Of a stretch of DNA of 64,000 bases, positions 26,921 to 37,814 are shown piece after piece. A program made the position numbers and the translations under genes. The notes beneath the pieces are model-generated. The model made no database searches. It was not told the DNA's origin and saw only the letters and a list, made by a program, of their open reading frames with translations. The DNA is from Nitrospirota bacterium (GTDB lineage: Bacteria; Nitrospirota; Thermodesulfovibrionia; Thermodesulfovibrionales; UBA9159). The stretch's first letter is position 1, and each line of letters begins with the position of its first letter. The stretch is from NCBI GenBank assembly GCA_021790195.1, contig JAJYIF010000008.1, positions 62,001-126,000 on the forward strand, read 5' to 3'.

Positions 26921-29482
26921 GTGAAGTGGAAGGTTTTCAGAAGGTCTGAGCCATGTCGTTCGTTTTCGCGACCATATGCTGAAAGATATAAAAATATGAG
27001 GATAAGGGTCTTGTTAGGGGTGGGTTTCGGCCTCGTACTGGCCCTATTGCTTTTCGCGATATCGATGGGTCTGTACAACGCAAGAGAGACCCGCGACATT
27101 GCCCCCATCCTGAAGGTCAGCAATGAAAAAGCGCATCACGTCTCAGAGGCAAGAGAGGCGCTGACCGTAATGCTGAGCTCAATGCCCAGGCTGCTTCTGT
27201 TTAAGGACGATAAGTCGATGCAGCAGGAAGAGCTCGCCAAAATCCAGGCGGCCAGGACGGCGTACGAAGAGGCGCTGGACAAAGTCGACAAGAGTGAAAA
27301 GAGTGAGGACGGCAGAAAGATAATCGACAATGTGAAAAAGGCCGCACAGGACGCAAAGCGGGCGGACGATTCGGTAATAGATTCGATCACGGCGGACAAG
27401 GCGCCTGATGCCGCAACCCTTTATGCCAACAGCTCGGTCCCCTTGTCCGAAAAGGCCAGCGAGTCGCTGAGAGAGCTTGCCCGTTACGAAGAAGGCCAAA
27501 GGTCCATGCTTGAGCAGAAAACGGAAGGGATATCCCGCAATGCCCTTACGCTCATGATCGCCTTTTCGGTTATGGCGGCTATGACGTTAATAGCGCTGGG
27601 CTTTTTCATCATGCGCGGCGTGGCCCGGCCGTTATTAGAGGCCCTGAGAGGAATGAAAAGGCTGTCCGGCGGAAACCTGACGGCAATCTCGGCAGGCGCC
27701 TCCCGGGGCGAGGTCGGTCAGTTGTTCTCGTCTATGAACGGTATGGCCGCCAACCTGAGGGACCTCGTGAGAAACACGGTAAGGTCATCTTATCACGTTG
27801 CCGTTATAGCAGAGAAGGTGTCGGGCGGTTCTGACCGGATAACCAAGTCCGCGCAGGAAGAGGCCGTGGCGACCGAGCAGGCCACATCGTCCGTGGAGCA
27901 GATGGTATTTTCGATGGCGCAGGTCGCAAGAAACACCGAGTCTCTTGCAGCCAACGTGGATGAAACGTCTTCCACGATAAGTCAGATGGCGGCCTCGCTT
28001 GATCAGGTCGGAAAGAGCGTCTCGAACATGGCTGAGTCCGTCGATCAGACCGCGGTCACGATCGAGACGATGCTCGCCTCTCTTGAGATGACCGCCGGCA
28101 GCGCGGGATCGATGATGTCCGCCGTGGGCGAGACTTCCTCTACGGTAGGCAACCTTCTATTGTCCATCGAGCAGGTTTCAAGGGCCGCAGAATCTCTGAG
28201 GACCATAGTCGTCGAGACCTCCGGAACTTTTGAGGAAATGACCGCGACTGTGAGGGAGGTCGCCGAGAGGATAAGCGGTGCCGACATAATAAGCCAAACG
28301 GCCTTCAGTGAGGCCGAAGAGGGAGGGAAGGCCATCTACCAGAGCATAGAAAGCCTTGAGAACATCGGGAAAAGCGCCGAAAAAACCATGGCGGCGATAA
28401 GACAGCTCGGGAAACGTTCCGAGGATATAGGCTCTGTGGTCGAGGTCATAGACGAGATAGCTGACCAGACGAACCTCCTCGCCCTTAACGCTGCGATAGA
28501 GGCCGCGAGAGCCGGTGATGCCGGCAGGGGGTTCGGGGTCGTTGCAGACGAAATAAGAAGACTTGCGGAGAGATCCATGGGGGCGACGAAGGAGATAAGC
28601 GTGGCCATAAAACAGATACAGGAGGAGACGAGGGTGGCGATCAGGGCCACAGAGGAGACCTACCGGGAAGGCAAGGGGGGCAGGACCCTCGCGGAGAACA
28701 GCCGGGACGCGTTTACCGCTATCATCGCTTCCATGAAGGACAGTTCGGAGGTGATCCGCGGCATATCGCGGTCCGCTTCCGAGCTTAACGACGCCATAGG
28801 GCGGACGATGAAATACGTTACAGATATGAGCTCGGCTACCGAGCATGTGGCCTCTGCAGCGGGAGAGCAGGTCGGCAGCGCCGGCAACATCAGGAGTGCG
28901 CTGGACAAGATGAACAGGATGGTGAGCGAAGTGAGCCTGTCGGTCAACGAGCAATCAACAGGCGGCAGACTGATACGGAGAGCCGTTGGGCAGATGAATG
29001 GCCTCGTCCGGGAGGTCAGGGTCGCGGTAGGGGAACAGGTGGAGGGAGTCGGGCAAATAGTGCGTTCGGTGGAAACCATGCACGCCATGACCCGGGGGGT
29101 TGCAGGCGCGACAGCGGAGCAGAGGGCAGGCGGTGAGACAATTGTCAAGGCCATGGAAGGTTTGGGCCGGATATCCTCAGAAAACCTGCGGCTTTCCAAA
29201 GACATGATGTCCATGGCCGGTGACTGCCTTTTCCAGGCGGAGACCCTCCAATATTCCATAAGCGCCTTCAGGATCGATTCTAACGGAAAGAGGTGCTGGG
29301 AGATAATGAATTGTCCGGAGACGTCGAGGCGTGAATGTCCGGCATATATGTCCGAAGAAGACCGCTGCTGGCTCATCTCGGGGACCTGGTGCAAGGGGGC
29401 CCAGCAGGGCGATTCAAAAGACAAGCTCCGGCGTTGTGTGACCTGTGAGGCTTTCAAGGTCATTCAGGGAGTGAGTGTATAG
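26921..29482 (+). CDS. Methyl-accepting chemotaxis protein with C-terminal two-CW domain
   Basis: 853 residues from a GTG; a later ATG at 26996 is possible. One TM segment lies near residues 28-48, followed by a helical four-helix-bundle-like periplasmic domain to about 210 and a second TM near 212-233. A HAMP-like segment and a very long coiled-coil signalling domain follow. The tip sequence includes [13 protein letters not shown]. The last 65 residues carry Cys-Trp-Glu, Cys-Pro, Cys-Trp-Leu and Cys-Val-Thr-Cys, the two-CW pattern, possibly metal-binding. The next gene is a paralog. Confidence 0.93.
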   Translation: MKWKVFRRSEPCRSFSRPYAERYKNMRIRVLLGVGFGLVLALLLFAISMGLYNARETRDIAPILKVSNEKAHHVSEAREALTVMLSSMPRLLLFKDDKSMQQEELAKIQAARTAYEEALDKVDKSEKSEDGRKIIDNVKKAAQDAKRADDSVIDSITADKAPDAATLYANSSVPLSEKASESLRELARYEEGQRSMLEQKTEGISRNALTLMIAFSVMAAMTLIALGFFIMRGVARPLLEALRGMKRLSGGNLTAISAGASRGEVGQLFSSMNGMAANLRDLVRNTVRSSYHVAVIAEKVSGGSDRITKSAQEEAVATEQATSSVEQMVFSMAQVARNTESLAANVDETSSTISQMAASLDQVGKSVSNMAESVDQTAVTIETMLASLEMTAGSAGSMMSAVGETSSTVGNLLLSIEQVSRAAESLRTIVVETSGTFEEMTATVREVAERISGADIISQTAFSEAEEGGKAIYQSIESLENIGKSAEKTMAAIRQLGKRSEDIGSVVEVIDEIADQTNLLALNAAIEAARAGDAGRGFGVVADEIRRLAERSMGATKEISVAIKQIQEETRVAIRATEETYREGKGGRTLAENSRDAFTAIIASMKDSSEVIRGISRSASELNDAIGRTMKYVTDMSSATEHVASAAGEQVGSAGNIRSALDKMNRMVSEVSLSVNEQSTGGRLIRRAVGQMNGLVREVRVAVGEQVEGVGQIVRSVETMHAMTRGVAGATAEQRAGGETIVKAMEGLGRISSENLRLSKDMMSMAGDCLFQAETLQYSISAFRIDSNGKRCWEIMNCPETSRRECPAYMSEEDRCWLISGTWCKGAQQGDSKDKLRRCVTCEAFKVIQGVSV

Positions 29483-29513
29483 GATGTCTGCACGAAGGGA
29501 GAGGAGAGGTAAA

Positions 29514-31883
29514 ATGATCAGGTTTAGAAAGAACAGCCTCAACACGAGGATCATAGGCATCGTGGTGGGCCTTCTTCTTTTGGTGTTCAGTGTCGTTCTG
29601 GGCTACTCATACTGGGGAGAAACGCAAAGGGCTGAAGAGGAGGCAAAGGGCATTGCCGTGTCGATCGCGAAGCTTATGACCGGAATCACAAGCTACACCT
29701 TTCTGACCCAGGACTATACTCTCCTTGATGAGACCATTCAAAGGGCGATGGAGCAAAAGGAGGTCCTCTATGTAAAGATTCTGGACAAGAACGGAAATGT
29801 TCTCAGGGAGAGTAAGAAAGACGCGCCGAAGAAACGGAGCGTCGAGGTAAAAGAGAACGTTGTCGCTTCCGGAGAGAATGCGGGAAGCGTGGTCGTGGGC
29901 TATTCGACGGAGAATTCCCTTTCTGCCCTCATGAATGATTTCAAGAGGATTGTCCTTCAGGCGCTCATCGGACTGATCATCCTGTCGGCCCTGCTCGTTC
30001 TTTTGCTCAAGAAGCTGGTCATCAAGCCTATCGGCCGTATAAACAAGGCCCTGAGGGCCATAGAAAACAATGACCTTACTACTACAGTACCGGTCGATTT
30101 CTCTGACGAGATCAGCGACCTTGCGAAGGGCATTGACTCGGTGGTAGGCAACCTTAAGTCCACGGTCAAGCAGACGATAGGCGCGGCCTATCTCGTGACC
30201 GTATCGGCCGATAACGTCGCCGGCAATTCGAAGACCATTTCGCAGTCCGCCCAGGACGAGGCTTCGGCAACGGAAGAGACTACCGCGTCCATAGAGGAGA
30301 TGGCCGTTTCGATTTCGCATGTCGCGACAAATACGGAGGCCCTCGCAACGAACATCGATGAGACTTCGGCGACGATCAACGAGATGGCGGCCTCCATCGA
30401 GCAGGTGGGGAAAAATGCCGACGGTATGGCGGCGTCGGTGGAGGAAACGTCGGCCACCGTCGAACAGATGCTCTCCTCTATCGAACAGTCCTCCAGAAAC
30501 AGCTCCTCTATGACGGAATCGGTGAGTGTTACTTCGTTGACGGTCGAAAACCTTCTTTCCTCGGTCGAGCAGATATCTATGAACACCGAATCCCTGAAAC
30601 ATATGGTCACCGAGACCTCGGGTACCATTGAAGAGATGATGCGCACGGTCCAGGAGGTTGCAAAGAGGATAGAGGACGCGGACCGGTTGAGCAAGAATGC
30701 CTTCAAGGGCGCTGAAGAAGGCGGGAAGGCCATCTATCAAAGCATCGAGAGCCTTCAGAACATAGGGAATACTACCGAGAAGACTATGATGACCATACAG
30801 AATTTAGGCAGGAGGTCGGAGGAGATAGGGACGATAGTGGAGGTGATTGACGAAATAGCCGACCAGACGAACCTTCTTGCGTTGAACGCGGCGATAGAGG
30901 CGGCGAGGGCTGGAGACGCCGGGAGGGGATTTGCGGTCGTGGCCGATGAGATAAGGAAGCTTGCGGAGAGGTCCATGGGGGCGACAAAGGAGATAGGGGT
31001 GGTGATCCGGCAGGTGCAGGAGGAGACTGCCGCAGCGGTGAAGGCTACTGAGGAGACCTATCGGGAGGGCAAGGGAGGCATTGCCCTTGCAAGCACGGGG
31101 AGGGACGCCTTTACAGGCATCATAGCGGCAGTGAAGGACACCTCGGAGATCATGGGCGAGATCGCCAGGTCGGCGGCGGAGCTGAACAAGGCCACCGGGC
31201 AGGTCATGAGGTACGTGGTGGACATGAACAGCTCTTCCGGGGAGGTGGCCAATGCAGTCAAGGCCCAGGCGGACAGCACCGGGGCGATAAGGGATGTGAT
31301 AGAGAAGATGAACAGACAGGTACAGGAAGTGAACACGGCGACGAAGGAGCAGGCCATAGGCGGCAAGCAGATAAGGGAGTCAATCGAGCGCATGAAGACG
31401 TCGGTGCACGAAGTTAACGGAGCGGTGAAGGAACAGGTGAGGGGAGCGAAACAGATAGTCAAGTCTGTAGACATGATGAGGAACATGACCCAGGACGTGG
31501 CGAATGCGTCATCCGAGCTGAAGGCCGGCGGAGAGACGATCGTGAGGGCCATGGAGGAGATGAGTCATGTTGCGTCCGAGAACCTCAGACTTTCGACAGA
31601 CATGAAATCCGCTTCCGACGACACGCTCCATCAGGTCGAAAAACTTCAGTTTACGCTGAGCAGCTTCCGGATACATTCCAGCGGAGGCGGAAGGTGCTGG
31701 GACATAATAAATTGTCCCGATTCCTCGCGGGTTAAGTGCCCCGGCTACAAATCCGAGGACGATAGATGCTGGCTTATTTCGGGGACCTGGTGCAAAGGGG
31801 TCCAACAGGGCGACTTCAAGGAAAAGCTCCGCCACTGCATGATGTGCGAGGCCTTTAAATCCATTCAGGGGATTGCGGTATAG
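29514..31883 (+). CDS. Methyl-accepting chemotaxis protein, paralog with two-CW domain
   Basis: 789 residues from the ATG at 29514 (GAGAGGAGAGG upstream); the frame extends to 29475. TM1 is at about residues 13-33. The periplasmic domain of about 110 residues is alpha/beta and PAS/CACHE-like, unlike that of the sister receptor. TM2 is near 155-175, then HAMP and a long coiled-coil signalling region with the conserved tip. The C-terminal two-CW segment is almost the same as in the sister. So the two receptors share a cytoplasmic output but sense different signals. Confidence 0.93.
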   Translation: MIRFRKNSLNTRIIGIVVGLLLLVFSVVLGYSYWGETQRAEEEAKGIAVSIAKLMTGITSYTFLTQDYTLLDETIQRAMEQKEVLYVKILDKNGNVLRESKKDAPKKRSVEVKENVVASGENAGSVVVGYSTENSLSALMNDFKRIVLQALIGLIILSALLVLLLKKLVIKPIGRINKALRAIENNDLTTTVPVDFSDEISDLAKGIDSVVGNLKSTVKQTIGAAYLVTVSADNVAGNSKTISQSAQDEASATEETTASIEEMAVSISHVATNTEALATNIDETSATINEMAASIEQVGKNADGMAASVEETSATVEQMLSSIEQSSRNSSSMTESVSVTSLTVENLLSSVEQISMNTESLKHMVTETSGTIEEMMRTVQEVAKRIEDADRLSKNAFKGAEEGGKAIYQSIESLQNIGNTTEKTMMTIQNLGRRSEEIGTIVEVIDEIADQTNLLALNAAIEAARAGDAGRGFAVVADEIRKLAERSMGATKEIGVVIRQVQEETAAAVKATEETYREGKGGIALASTGRDAFTGIIAAVKDTSEIMGEIARSAAELNKATGQVMRYVVDMNSSSGEVANAVKAQADSTGAIRDVIEKMNRQVQEVNTATKEQAIGGKQIRESIERMKTSVHEVNGAVKEQVRGAKQIVKSVDMMRNMTQDVANASSELKAGGETIVRAMEEMSHVASENLRLSTDMKSASDDTLHQVEKLQFTLSSFRIHSSGGGRCWDIINCPDSSRVKCPGYKSEDDRCWLISGTWCKGVQQGDFKEKLRHCMMCEAFKSIQGIAV

Positions 31884-31889
31884 AGGGAG

Positions 31890-33008
31890 ATGAAAGAAAT
31901 TAAGGTTTTATTGGAAGATTTAAGAAGCGCCGACTGGTGGGTGAGAGACGACGCGATAAGGGGCCTGCTGCAGCATCCGGAAGAGCGCTACCTGGCCTTT
32001 CTCGAGGAGGCCCTTAAAAATCACGAAAACGCAAACCTGAGAAATGCCTCTATGGAGTGCTACGTCAAATTAGGGGTTCGGTCCTTCTCTTCTTTGGGGC
32101 GCCTGATCCTGAACGAGGACCACGAGGTGAGGCTTTTTGCAGCCAACATGCTCGGAGATATCGGCGACAGAAAGGCGTCTCCATATCTCATGGGGGCGAT
32201 GAAGGACCCGGACGGCAATGTCAGGATGGCTGCAGCCGAGGCCCTCGGCAAGATCGGGGACCCTGAGGCTGCCGGCGTTCTCGAAGCATCCCTGGAGGAC
32301 GACCCATGGGTCGCCATGGCTGCCATAAAGGCCCTCGGTGAGATAGGCGGGGACGGTGCGCTCATGGTGTTGTACAAATGTCTTGAAAAAGAGGATTACA
32401 GGGGCATTACCTTCGACGCCATAGAGCGGGCCGGCAATGAAAACGCTATACGTTATCTGACGCCGTTTGTCGATACGGACGAAATGAAAGAACTGGCCCT
32501 GAGGGCGGTCGTCAATATAGCCGACAGAAGAAGGCTCAAGTTGAGGCCCGAATATTTTATCAATATGGTCCCTCTGGTGCTGGAGCTCCAGCACTCGGCG
32601 GACCCGGAAGTGAAGAAGGCCGCCTTTATTGCGCTCTCCTGGGCCGAGGATCTGAGAGGTCTTCCCTTCTTGATTAAGGCCCTGGATGACGAGGAACTTC
32701 AGGAATACGCCTTAAGTGGTATCCTGGCTATCGGAGAAAGGGCCATTCCCGAGATCATCGAGGCCCTGAGGGATACAGGGCGGCCGCACAGGAATATCCT
32801 TGCGAAGCTGCTTTCCATGTCCGGGGAATATGCTTCCCTGCTGAGGTTTTTTGACGATGACGACCCCGAAGTGCGGGTCGAAGTCGCCCTCGCTTTGGGC
32901 AAGATAGGTTCCGCCAAGACAGCCGAAATACTTTCGAGGATGCTTGACGATCCGGATGAAGAGGTCAGGACGGCGGCCCGAAAGATCAGCAGGACCGCTG
33001 AAAGGTGA
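31890..33008 (+). CDS. HEAT-repeat protein of the chemosensory operon
   Basis: 372 residues made of about ten helical repeats of 30 residues, with recurring Asp-Pro-Asp or Asp-Pro-Glu then Val-Arg-x-Ala-Ala-x-Ala-Leu-Gly-Lys-Ile-Gly. This is the PBS-lyase-type HEAT pattern. No enzymatic residues are seen. It starts six bases after the receptor stop and ends four bases before the cheR start, so it belongs to the operon and probably acts as a scaffold or adaptor. Its partner is unknown. Confidence 0.9.
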   Translation: MKEIKVLLEDLRSADWWVRDDAIRGLLQHPEERYLAFLEEALKNHENANLRNASMECYVKLGVRSFSSLGRLILNEDHEVRLFAANMLGDIGDRKASPYLMGAMKDPDGNVRMAAAEALGKIGDPEAAGVLEASLEDDPWVAMAAIKALGEIGGDGALMVLYKCLEKEDYRGITFDAIERAGNENAIRYLTPFVDTDEMKELALRAVVNIADRRRLKLRPEYFINMVPLVLELQHSADPEVKKAAFIALSWAEDLRGLPFLIKALDDEELQEYALSGILAIGERAIPEIIEALRDTGRPHRNILAKLLSMSGEYASLLRFFDDDDPEVRVEVALALGKIGSAKTAEILSRMLDDPDEEVRTAARKISRTAER

Positions 33009-33012
33009 CAAG

Positions 33013-33879
33013 GTGAGAAGCCTCGAGACCTGCATGACGGAAGAGGAATACGGGCTCTTCAAAGACCTGATCCGCAGGGAGTTCGGCATCGAGCTGAAAG
33101 GCGACAAGAGGCTGACCCTCCACACAAAGCTTTCGCACAGGCTCGCTATCCTCGATATTCCCACGTATAAGGATTACTATGGCTATATAATCTCGGATCC
33201 TTCGAAAGAAGAGCTCTCCAATTTCATCTCCCACATCACAAACAATGAGACTTACTTCCAGAGGGAGATGGCGAGGATCGCCGTCTTTAACGGTCTTCTC
33301 GGCGATATCAAGAAGAACAGGCAAAAGAAGAACCAGAACAGGGTCACGATCGTTTCTGCCGGGTGTTCTACCGGGGAGGAGATCTATACGCTGAACATCA
33401 TGTTGATGGAGAGCGGCCTTTTCTCGTGGGGGTGGGACGTCAATCTCATAGGAGTGGATGTCAGCAGGCGGGCTCTCAGGAAGGCGGTGAACGCGTCCTA
33501 CACGAAGAATTCCTTCAGGACATCCAACGGAAACGACGACTTCTCCAGGAAGTATTTCGATCTTGAAGGCGACCTGTATGTCCTGAAGAAGCCGTACCGC
33601 TCGAATGTAGAGTTCAGGCACGGAAACATCTTGGACCCTTCTTTCCTTGAAGGTGTGGGCGCGGTCGACGCGATCTTCTGCAGGAACGTTTTCATTTACA
33701 TGGGCGAGGATGCCATAAAGAGGATCGTCGGGAATTTCCATCGTCACCTCCTTGAAGAGGGCTACCTGTTCATTGGGTCCTCGGAGAGCCTGCTGAATAA
33801 GACGGACCTGTTCATTCCTGAATACAGGGAAGGAGTCATAGTCTATATGAAAAACCCTCGTCGTTCCTCCGGGGAGTGA
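33013..33879 (+). CDS. cheR: Chemotaxis receptor methyltransferase CheR
   Basis: 288 residues from a GTG at 33013 preceded by AAAGGTGAC; the frame also runs back to 32944 inside the HEAT gene. An N-terminal helical domain (Thr-Asn-Asn-Glu-Thr-Tyr-Phe) leads to the SAM-binding motif Ser-Ala-Gly-Cys-Ser-Thr-Gly-Glu-Glu. Ile-Phe-Cys-Arg-Asn-Val-Phe-Ile-Tyr follows. It methylates receptor glutamates using SAM. CheB follows after three bases. Confidence 0.95.
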   Translation: MRSLETCMTEEEYGLFKDLIRREFGIELKGDKRLTLHTKLSHRLAILDIPTYKDYYGYIISDPSKEELSNFISHITNNETYFQREMARIAVFNGLLGDIKKNRQKKNQNRVTIVSAGCSTGEEIYTLNIMLMESGLFSWGWDVNLIGVDVSRRALRKAVNASYTKNSFRTSNGNDDFSRKYFDLEGDLYVLKKPYRSNVEFRHGNILDPSFLEGVGAVDAIFCRNVFIYMGEDAIKRIVGNFHRHLLEEGYLFIGSSESLLNKTDLFIPEYREGVIVYMKNPRRSSGE

Positions 33880-33882
33880 TCA

Positions 33883-34905
33883 ATGGACTCGGATCTTAGG
33901 ATACGCGTCCTTATTGTCGACGATTCGCCTTTCGTGCGCAAAGCTCTTTTGAGGATATTCGAGTCGGAGCCCTCGTTTACTGTGGTCGGTGTGGCGAGGA
34001 ACGGGAAGGAAGCGATCGAAAAGGCACTTTCCCTGAAGCCCGACGTCGTGACTCTCGATATTGTGATGCCGGTGCTCGACGGCATAGAGACCCTCAAGAC
34101 ACTCATGGAGCGCTATCCGGTCCCGGTGCTTATGCTCTCCCAGTTCACTCATGAGGGCGCAGACCTGACCCTTAGGGCGCTCCAGCTGGGAGCGATGGAT
34201 TTTGTGGACAAGTCTTCAAAGGGCCTGATGGATTTCCTCGCGCTGGCCTCGGAAATAGTCACAAAGGCAAAGGCCATAGCCCACAATAAACCCAAGGCGA
34301 TTTCCTACGAGCCTAAGGTCTTGTCCGGCTACAGCACCAGAGGCGTTGTGGACGTGGTCGCTATAGGCGCCTCGACCGGCGGACCTCCCGCGCTTGGGAT
34401 GATCCTTCAAAAGTTCCCCAAAGACATAGGGTTCGGCGTCCTCATAGTGCAGCACATGCCGAAGGGCTTTACCGCGACCCTTGCCGAAAGGTTCAACGGC
34501 ATATGCGCCATACGCGTGAAGGAGGCCCAAGACCGAGACAGGATAGAGCCGGGCGTCGCGCTTATCGCTCCTTCCGGGATCCACATGAAGGTGCGGAAGG
34601 GAGGCGGATCAGTCGCCCTTGACGAGGAACCGGCAAACCTTATCCACAGACCTTCGGTAGACGTCCTGTTCCAGTCTGTAGCGGAAAATTACGGCAGCCG
34701 CTCGATGGGAGTTATTCTCACCGGCATGGGCTCTGACGGCGCAAAGGGCCTCAAATCCATCAAGGAAAAAGGTGCCATGACGCTTGCACAGGACGAGGCG
34801 ACATCGGTCATATTCGGCATGCCGCGCGTCGCGATAAACAGCGGCGTCGTCGACAAAGTCGTCCCTCTCACCGAGGTTGCGGAAGAGATAATGAAGAACG
34901 CCTAG
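33883..34905 (+). CDS. cheB: Chemotaxis methylesterase/deamidase CheB
   Basis: 340 residues. A receiver domain has phospho-acceptor Asp59. The C-terminal methylesterase has a catalytic triad seen as Ser in Gly-Ala-Ser-Thr-Gly-Gly, His in Gln-His-Met-Pro-Lys-Gly-Phe-Thr, and Asp in Gly-Met-Gly-Ser-Asp-Gly. It removes methyl groups from the receptors and completes the adaptation pair with cheR. It is the last recognisable gene of the operon. Confidence 0.96.
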   Translation: MDSDLRIRVLIVDDSPFVRKALLRIFESEPSFTVVGVARNGKEAIEKALSLKPDVVTLDIVMPVLDGIETLKTLMERYPVPVLMLSQFTHEGADLTLRALQLGAMDFVDKSSKGLMDFLALASEIVTKAKAIAHNKPKAISYEPKVLSGYSTRGVVDVVAIGASTGGPPALGMILQKFPKDIGFGVLIVQHMPKGFTATLAERFNGICAIRVKEAQDRDRIEPGVALIAPSGIHMKVRKGGGSVALDEEPANLIHRPSVDVLFQSVAENYGSRSMGVILTGMGSDGAKGLKSIKEKGAMTLAQDEATSVIFGMPRVAINSGVVDKVVPLTEVAEEIMKNA

Positions 34906-35013
34906 GGAAAGGACGCAGTCGGCGAGAAATCACGGAAATCGGGCTTCGCGAAATAGCAGTTCCCGGTCGTATCAGTTTTCTGCTTAAACATCGCCTGCAG
35001 CGCGGCGTTTGCC

Positions 35014-35181
35014 TTATGGGTTCTTTATAAATCTCAAATAGAAGGCTGCAAACACCAAGACGATACCGATGTTCACTATCAGCCGTTCCCAGAATCGATT
35101 CCTAAAGAATAGTAAATCTACACTAACGACAACGGCTATTAACACCACAATGTAAAGCGCAACAAACATGGTTCTTGTCAT
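35014..35181 (-). CDS. Small two-TM membrane protein, 55 residues
   Basis: From an ATG at 35181 to a TAA at 35014. The first hydrophobic segment is about residues 5-26 and the second about 33-50, joined by a short Arg-Asn-Arg-Phe-Trp-Glu-Arg loop, with a Lys-Asn-Pro end. The high hydrophobicity and clean start (GGGTGA upstream) support coding, although it is short. Function unknown. It lies alone between cheB and the lipoprotein gene. Confidence 0.55.
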   Translation of the reverse strand: MTRTMFVALYIVVLIAVVVSVDLLFFRNRFWERLIVNIGIVLVFAAFYLRFIKNP

Positions 35182-35364
35182 TGTAATCACCCGTTCAAAT
35201 ATGTCAACAGCCGCTTACGCGTGGAGTTCCAGGATTTGCCTCAAGATCTTCTTGCGGCTATCCCTGTTTTCGACAGTCAAGTGGCATATCCCATTTGTCA
35301 AGTACCCTTAACCCCGGCAGCTCGGCCATTCTTCATGAAGAGCTACCGGGGATTTGCTCATCTT

Positions 35365-36921
35365 TTACGGCCTTTTCAGTTGGAGGACCTCCGGAGGCAA
35401 AACTAACGACGAGTCGGGTCCCCGCTGTGTTCCAGGCTTTACATAGTCGCGTATACTGAGTGCGACGTGGTCGCCAAGCGGAATCATTGTCACCGGGAGC
35501 TCGAAGCAGTATTTACCGGTCAGTTCTTCCAGGTCGGAACAGTCCCGCGTAAAATAGTAAAGAAAGAATTTGTCGGTATTCCTTACTTTTCCTGCATATT
35601 CATTCGCGGTGCCTGTAAGATCTCCATCGGAAAGGTTTGCGATTCCCAAAAGTCGTGATGTTTGGTTGATGCCGAGGCCCACGTACGTTGCGTTCCCGGT
35701 TTCGGTTCCAAGCGTTCCTGCAACGGCATAGATCTCACCATTATCAAGCGACAAGGGGCCGTAGAAATGATAGCTTGCGTCCCAGTTGTCCAAGAGGCAG
35801 TTCTCACCGATTTGACGGCAGAGCGGACCTATCGTATAAGGGGGAAAACCCTGCACGTCCATAAAGCTTTTGGCCCGGTCCGAACAATCGGGATTAGCGC
35901 AAGGCTGTCCCCATTTCCTGCTGACCGCAGCCAGGAGACTGCCGAGATCGGTGTTAAGCGGGAGTTCGTCGACCGCCGTCCTCGTTTCGAGTGCGACCGG
36001 TGGATATGGTTGAATCTGCCGGTTCGACCGCGTGTCCCTGACCCGCAGCACGACGAGCGGGAGATTCTTCCTCCACCAATAGGAGGGAGTGCCGATCCCT
36101 CCACCGTCCTTAGGCTCCGCAAAGCGAATAGCGGTGGTAAAATCATCGGATCCTTCATCGAGACCGGTCTTCATGTCTGAAGGGATCGGCTCGGTAAAGA
36201 CGTCCTTATCCTCAACGCCGATACCGGTAAAGACCTGCCGGACGGCATTATCCATAAATTGGTCAGGGGTGATGATAAAATAGCGGGTTTGGTCAAAAGC
36301 CGAGCCGGATTTTCTTTCAATGACCACATTGTTGTTCGGATTACTCAACATCGAAGCAGATTGAATGCGACCGGGATTATTGGGAACCGTCGCGAAGAGA
36401 AAAGGGAGGAGAGCGTGCGCATAGGCGTCAACGTTCTTATACGTGTTGCTCCCGGTGTTGTAAGTCCCCTGCCGCGAAAAAAGCCATGTCTGTTCAGAGA
36501 AGAAGGCGCCCGGAGGAGGCAGCTGCCCGAGAATTATGATCGCCTCGCGCGGATCGAGCCTATAGACATCAATATACCCCGGGTATGACGGCCCCCAAAG
36601 GTTGCTTGTCACCGGGTCCACAAATTCTTCGGGCCATGGCGGTACGGCAAACATCACATAGGGCGCCGCGGGATTATTGCCGTAACACATCCCCATTCGC
36701 TCGAAGGTATACGAACAATCATCGCTTGTCCAGAGTTTGAAATAGCCTCGTGTGACCTGGAAGCCCTGTGCCGTGAGTTCATCTGTAAGAAGTTGAGCAT
36801 TTTGCTCAATAGAGGCGGGCACATTGTTCTGCGGTCCTGTACTACTACCGGACGAACAACCGGCTGCTATAATGACTATTAGACACCAACAAAAGATATC
36901 AGTTTTGATGCGCTCTGTCAT
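35365..36921 (-). CDS. Large lipoprotein of unknown function
   Basis: 518 residues. The signal peptide ends in a lipobox (Ile-Ala-Ala-Gly-Cys, Cys22), followed by a Ser/Gly stretch. The rest is mixed alpha/beta, rich in aromatic residues and Asp/Asn, with about ten cysteines (for example Asp-Asp-Cys, Asn-Pro-Asp-Cys, Asp-Cys-Ser-Asp). No family is recognised. It is probably an outer-membrane or periplasm-facing lipoprotein. It appears monocistronic. Confidence 0.8.
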   Translation of the reverse strand: MTERIKTDIFCWCLIVIIAAGCSSGSSTGPQNNVPASIEQNAQLLTDELTAQGFQVTRGYFKLWTSDDCSYTFERMGMCYGNNPAAPYVMFAVPPWPEEFVDPVTSNLWGPSYPGYIDVYRLDPREAIIILGQLPPPGAFFSEQTWLFSRQGTYNTGSNTYKNVDAYAHALLPFLFATVPNNPGRIQSASMLSNPNNNVVIERKSGSAFDQTRYFIITPDQFMDNAVRQVFTGIGVEDKDVFTEPIPSDMKTGLDEGSDDFTTAIRFAEPKDGGGIGTPSYWWRKNLPLVVLRVRDTRSNRQIQPYPPVALETRTAVDELPLNTDLGSLLAAVSRKWGQPCANPDCSDRAKSFMDVQGFPPYTIGPLCRQIGENCLLDNWDASYHFYGPLSLDNGEIYAVAGTLGTETGNATYVGLGINQTSRLLGIANLSDGDLTGTANEYAGKVRNTDKFFLYYFTRDCSDLEELTGKYCFELPVTMIPLGDHVALSIRDYVKPGTQRGPDSSLVLPPEVLQLKRP

Positions 36922-37395
36922 GATGCCCCTCCGTTGTCTGTATTTGTATGGCCATGTCTGGGAACAGAAACAGCTTGCAATATCTCCCCCCTCTCAAATA
37001 AAGATAACAAATGCCAGCAATACTTGCGAGATAACGATCGCCGGGATCTTCTCCCCAAAATTATCTTTCTTACGATCAGTTATTGTCGTTCGCAGTATAT
37101 CAAATGCCAAAATCGTTGTAAAGAAAGCTATCGGCTATTTGCATAATGCAACATTAGTCGTATGGCAAATGAGAACGTGAAATCTCTACTAAAAGTTGCC
37201 GAAATTTGGTATGTGCTTGGGTTTCTGATACTGGATGTTAGTAACGGCAGTTCCGATCTCAACTCCTGCGTGATTCGAATGAAGGGCGCATTTGTCAACA
37301 GACAGGAAGTTTTGAGGCCATAGTGACCTGCCGGTTTGAAAAACTCACATCTTTGGCTTATCATTGTAATTAAGAAAGAACAAGGAGGGAATTAT
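36922..37395. other. Intergenic stretch without a recognised feature
   Basis: About 470 bases between the divergent lipoprotein gene and the small cytosolic gene. It is less GC-rich than its surroundings, as promoter regions often are. I see no repeat, RNA or terminator I can support; short ORFs here look spurious. Confidence 0.4.
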
Positions 37396-37752
37396 ATGGA
37401 TCCTAAAGCGACCAGATGGGAATGCAAGGACAGCGACCTCAGGGACATGACGCCTTCGAAGGCCAGGGACCTTATCATCGAATGTTTCTTCGAGGCCCAG
37501 AAAGAGACCTTTGCAAGGGCAAAAAAGACCCTCGGCAAAGAGGTGAGCGAACCCGAGATCCTCAAGTCCGTCGAGTCCGCCGTAAGAATTACCTTTAAGG
37601 AGGAAGGGCTGAACTTTGAGTCTCCCTCAAGAGAGGACCTCGGCAAGGCCGTTCAGGCCCTTGCGAGAAAGGCGGCCTCGTGGGGAACGCCCGCCGACAT
37701 TGTAGAGCACCACAAGGGACAAATAATGAAGATCCTGGGAAGCCTGAAATAG
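37396..37752 (+). CDS. Small helical cytosolic protein of unknown function
   Basis: 118 residues from an ATG preceded by AAGGAGGG at six-base spacing; the frame extends to 37336 but that start lacks a site. It is mostly helical and charged, with Trp-Glu-Cys near the start and a Phe-Glu-Ala-Gln-Lys-Glu helix. No signal peptide or TM. No family is recognised. It is convergent with the histidine-kinase gene. Confidence 0.75.
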   Translation: MDPKATRWECKDSDLRDMTPSKARDLIIECFFEAQKETFARAKKTLGKEVSEPEILKSVESAVRITFKEEGLNFESPSREDLGKAVQALARKAASWGTPADIVEHHKGQIMKILGSLK

Positions 37753-37814
37753 GGGAGCGGATAAAGAGGCGAAACAGTTTCCCTAACGCATTCAATGCCT
37801 GAATTGCGATCCCG

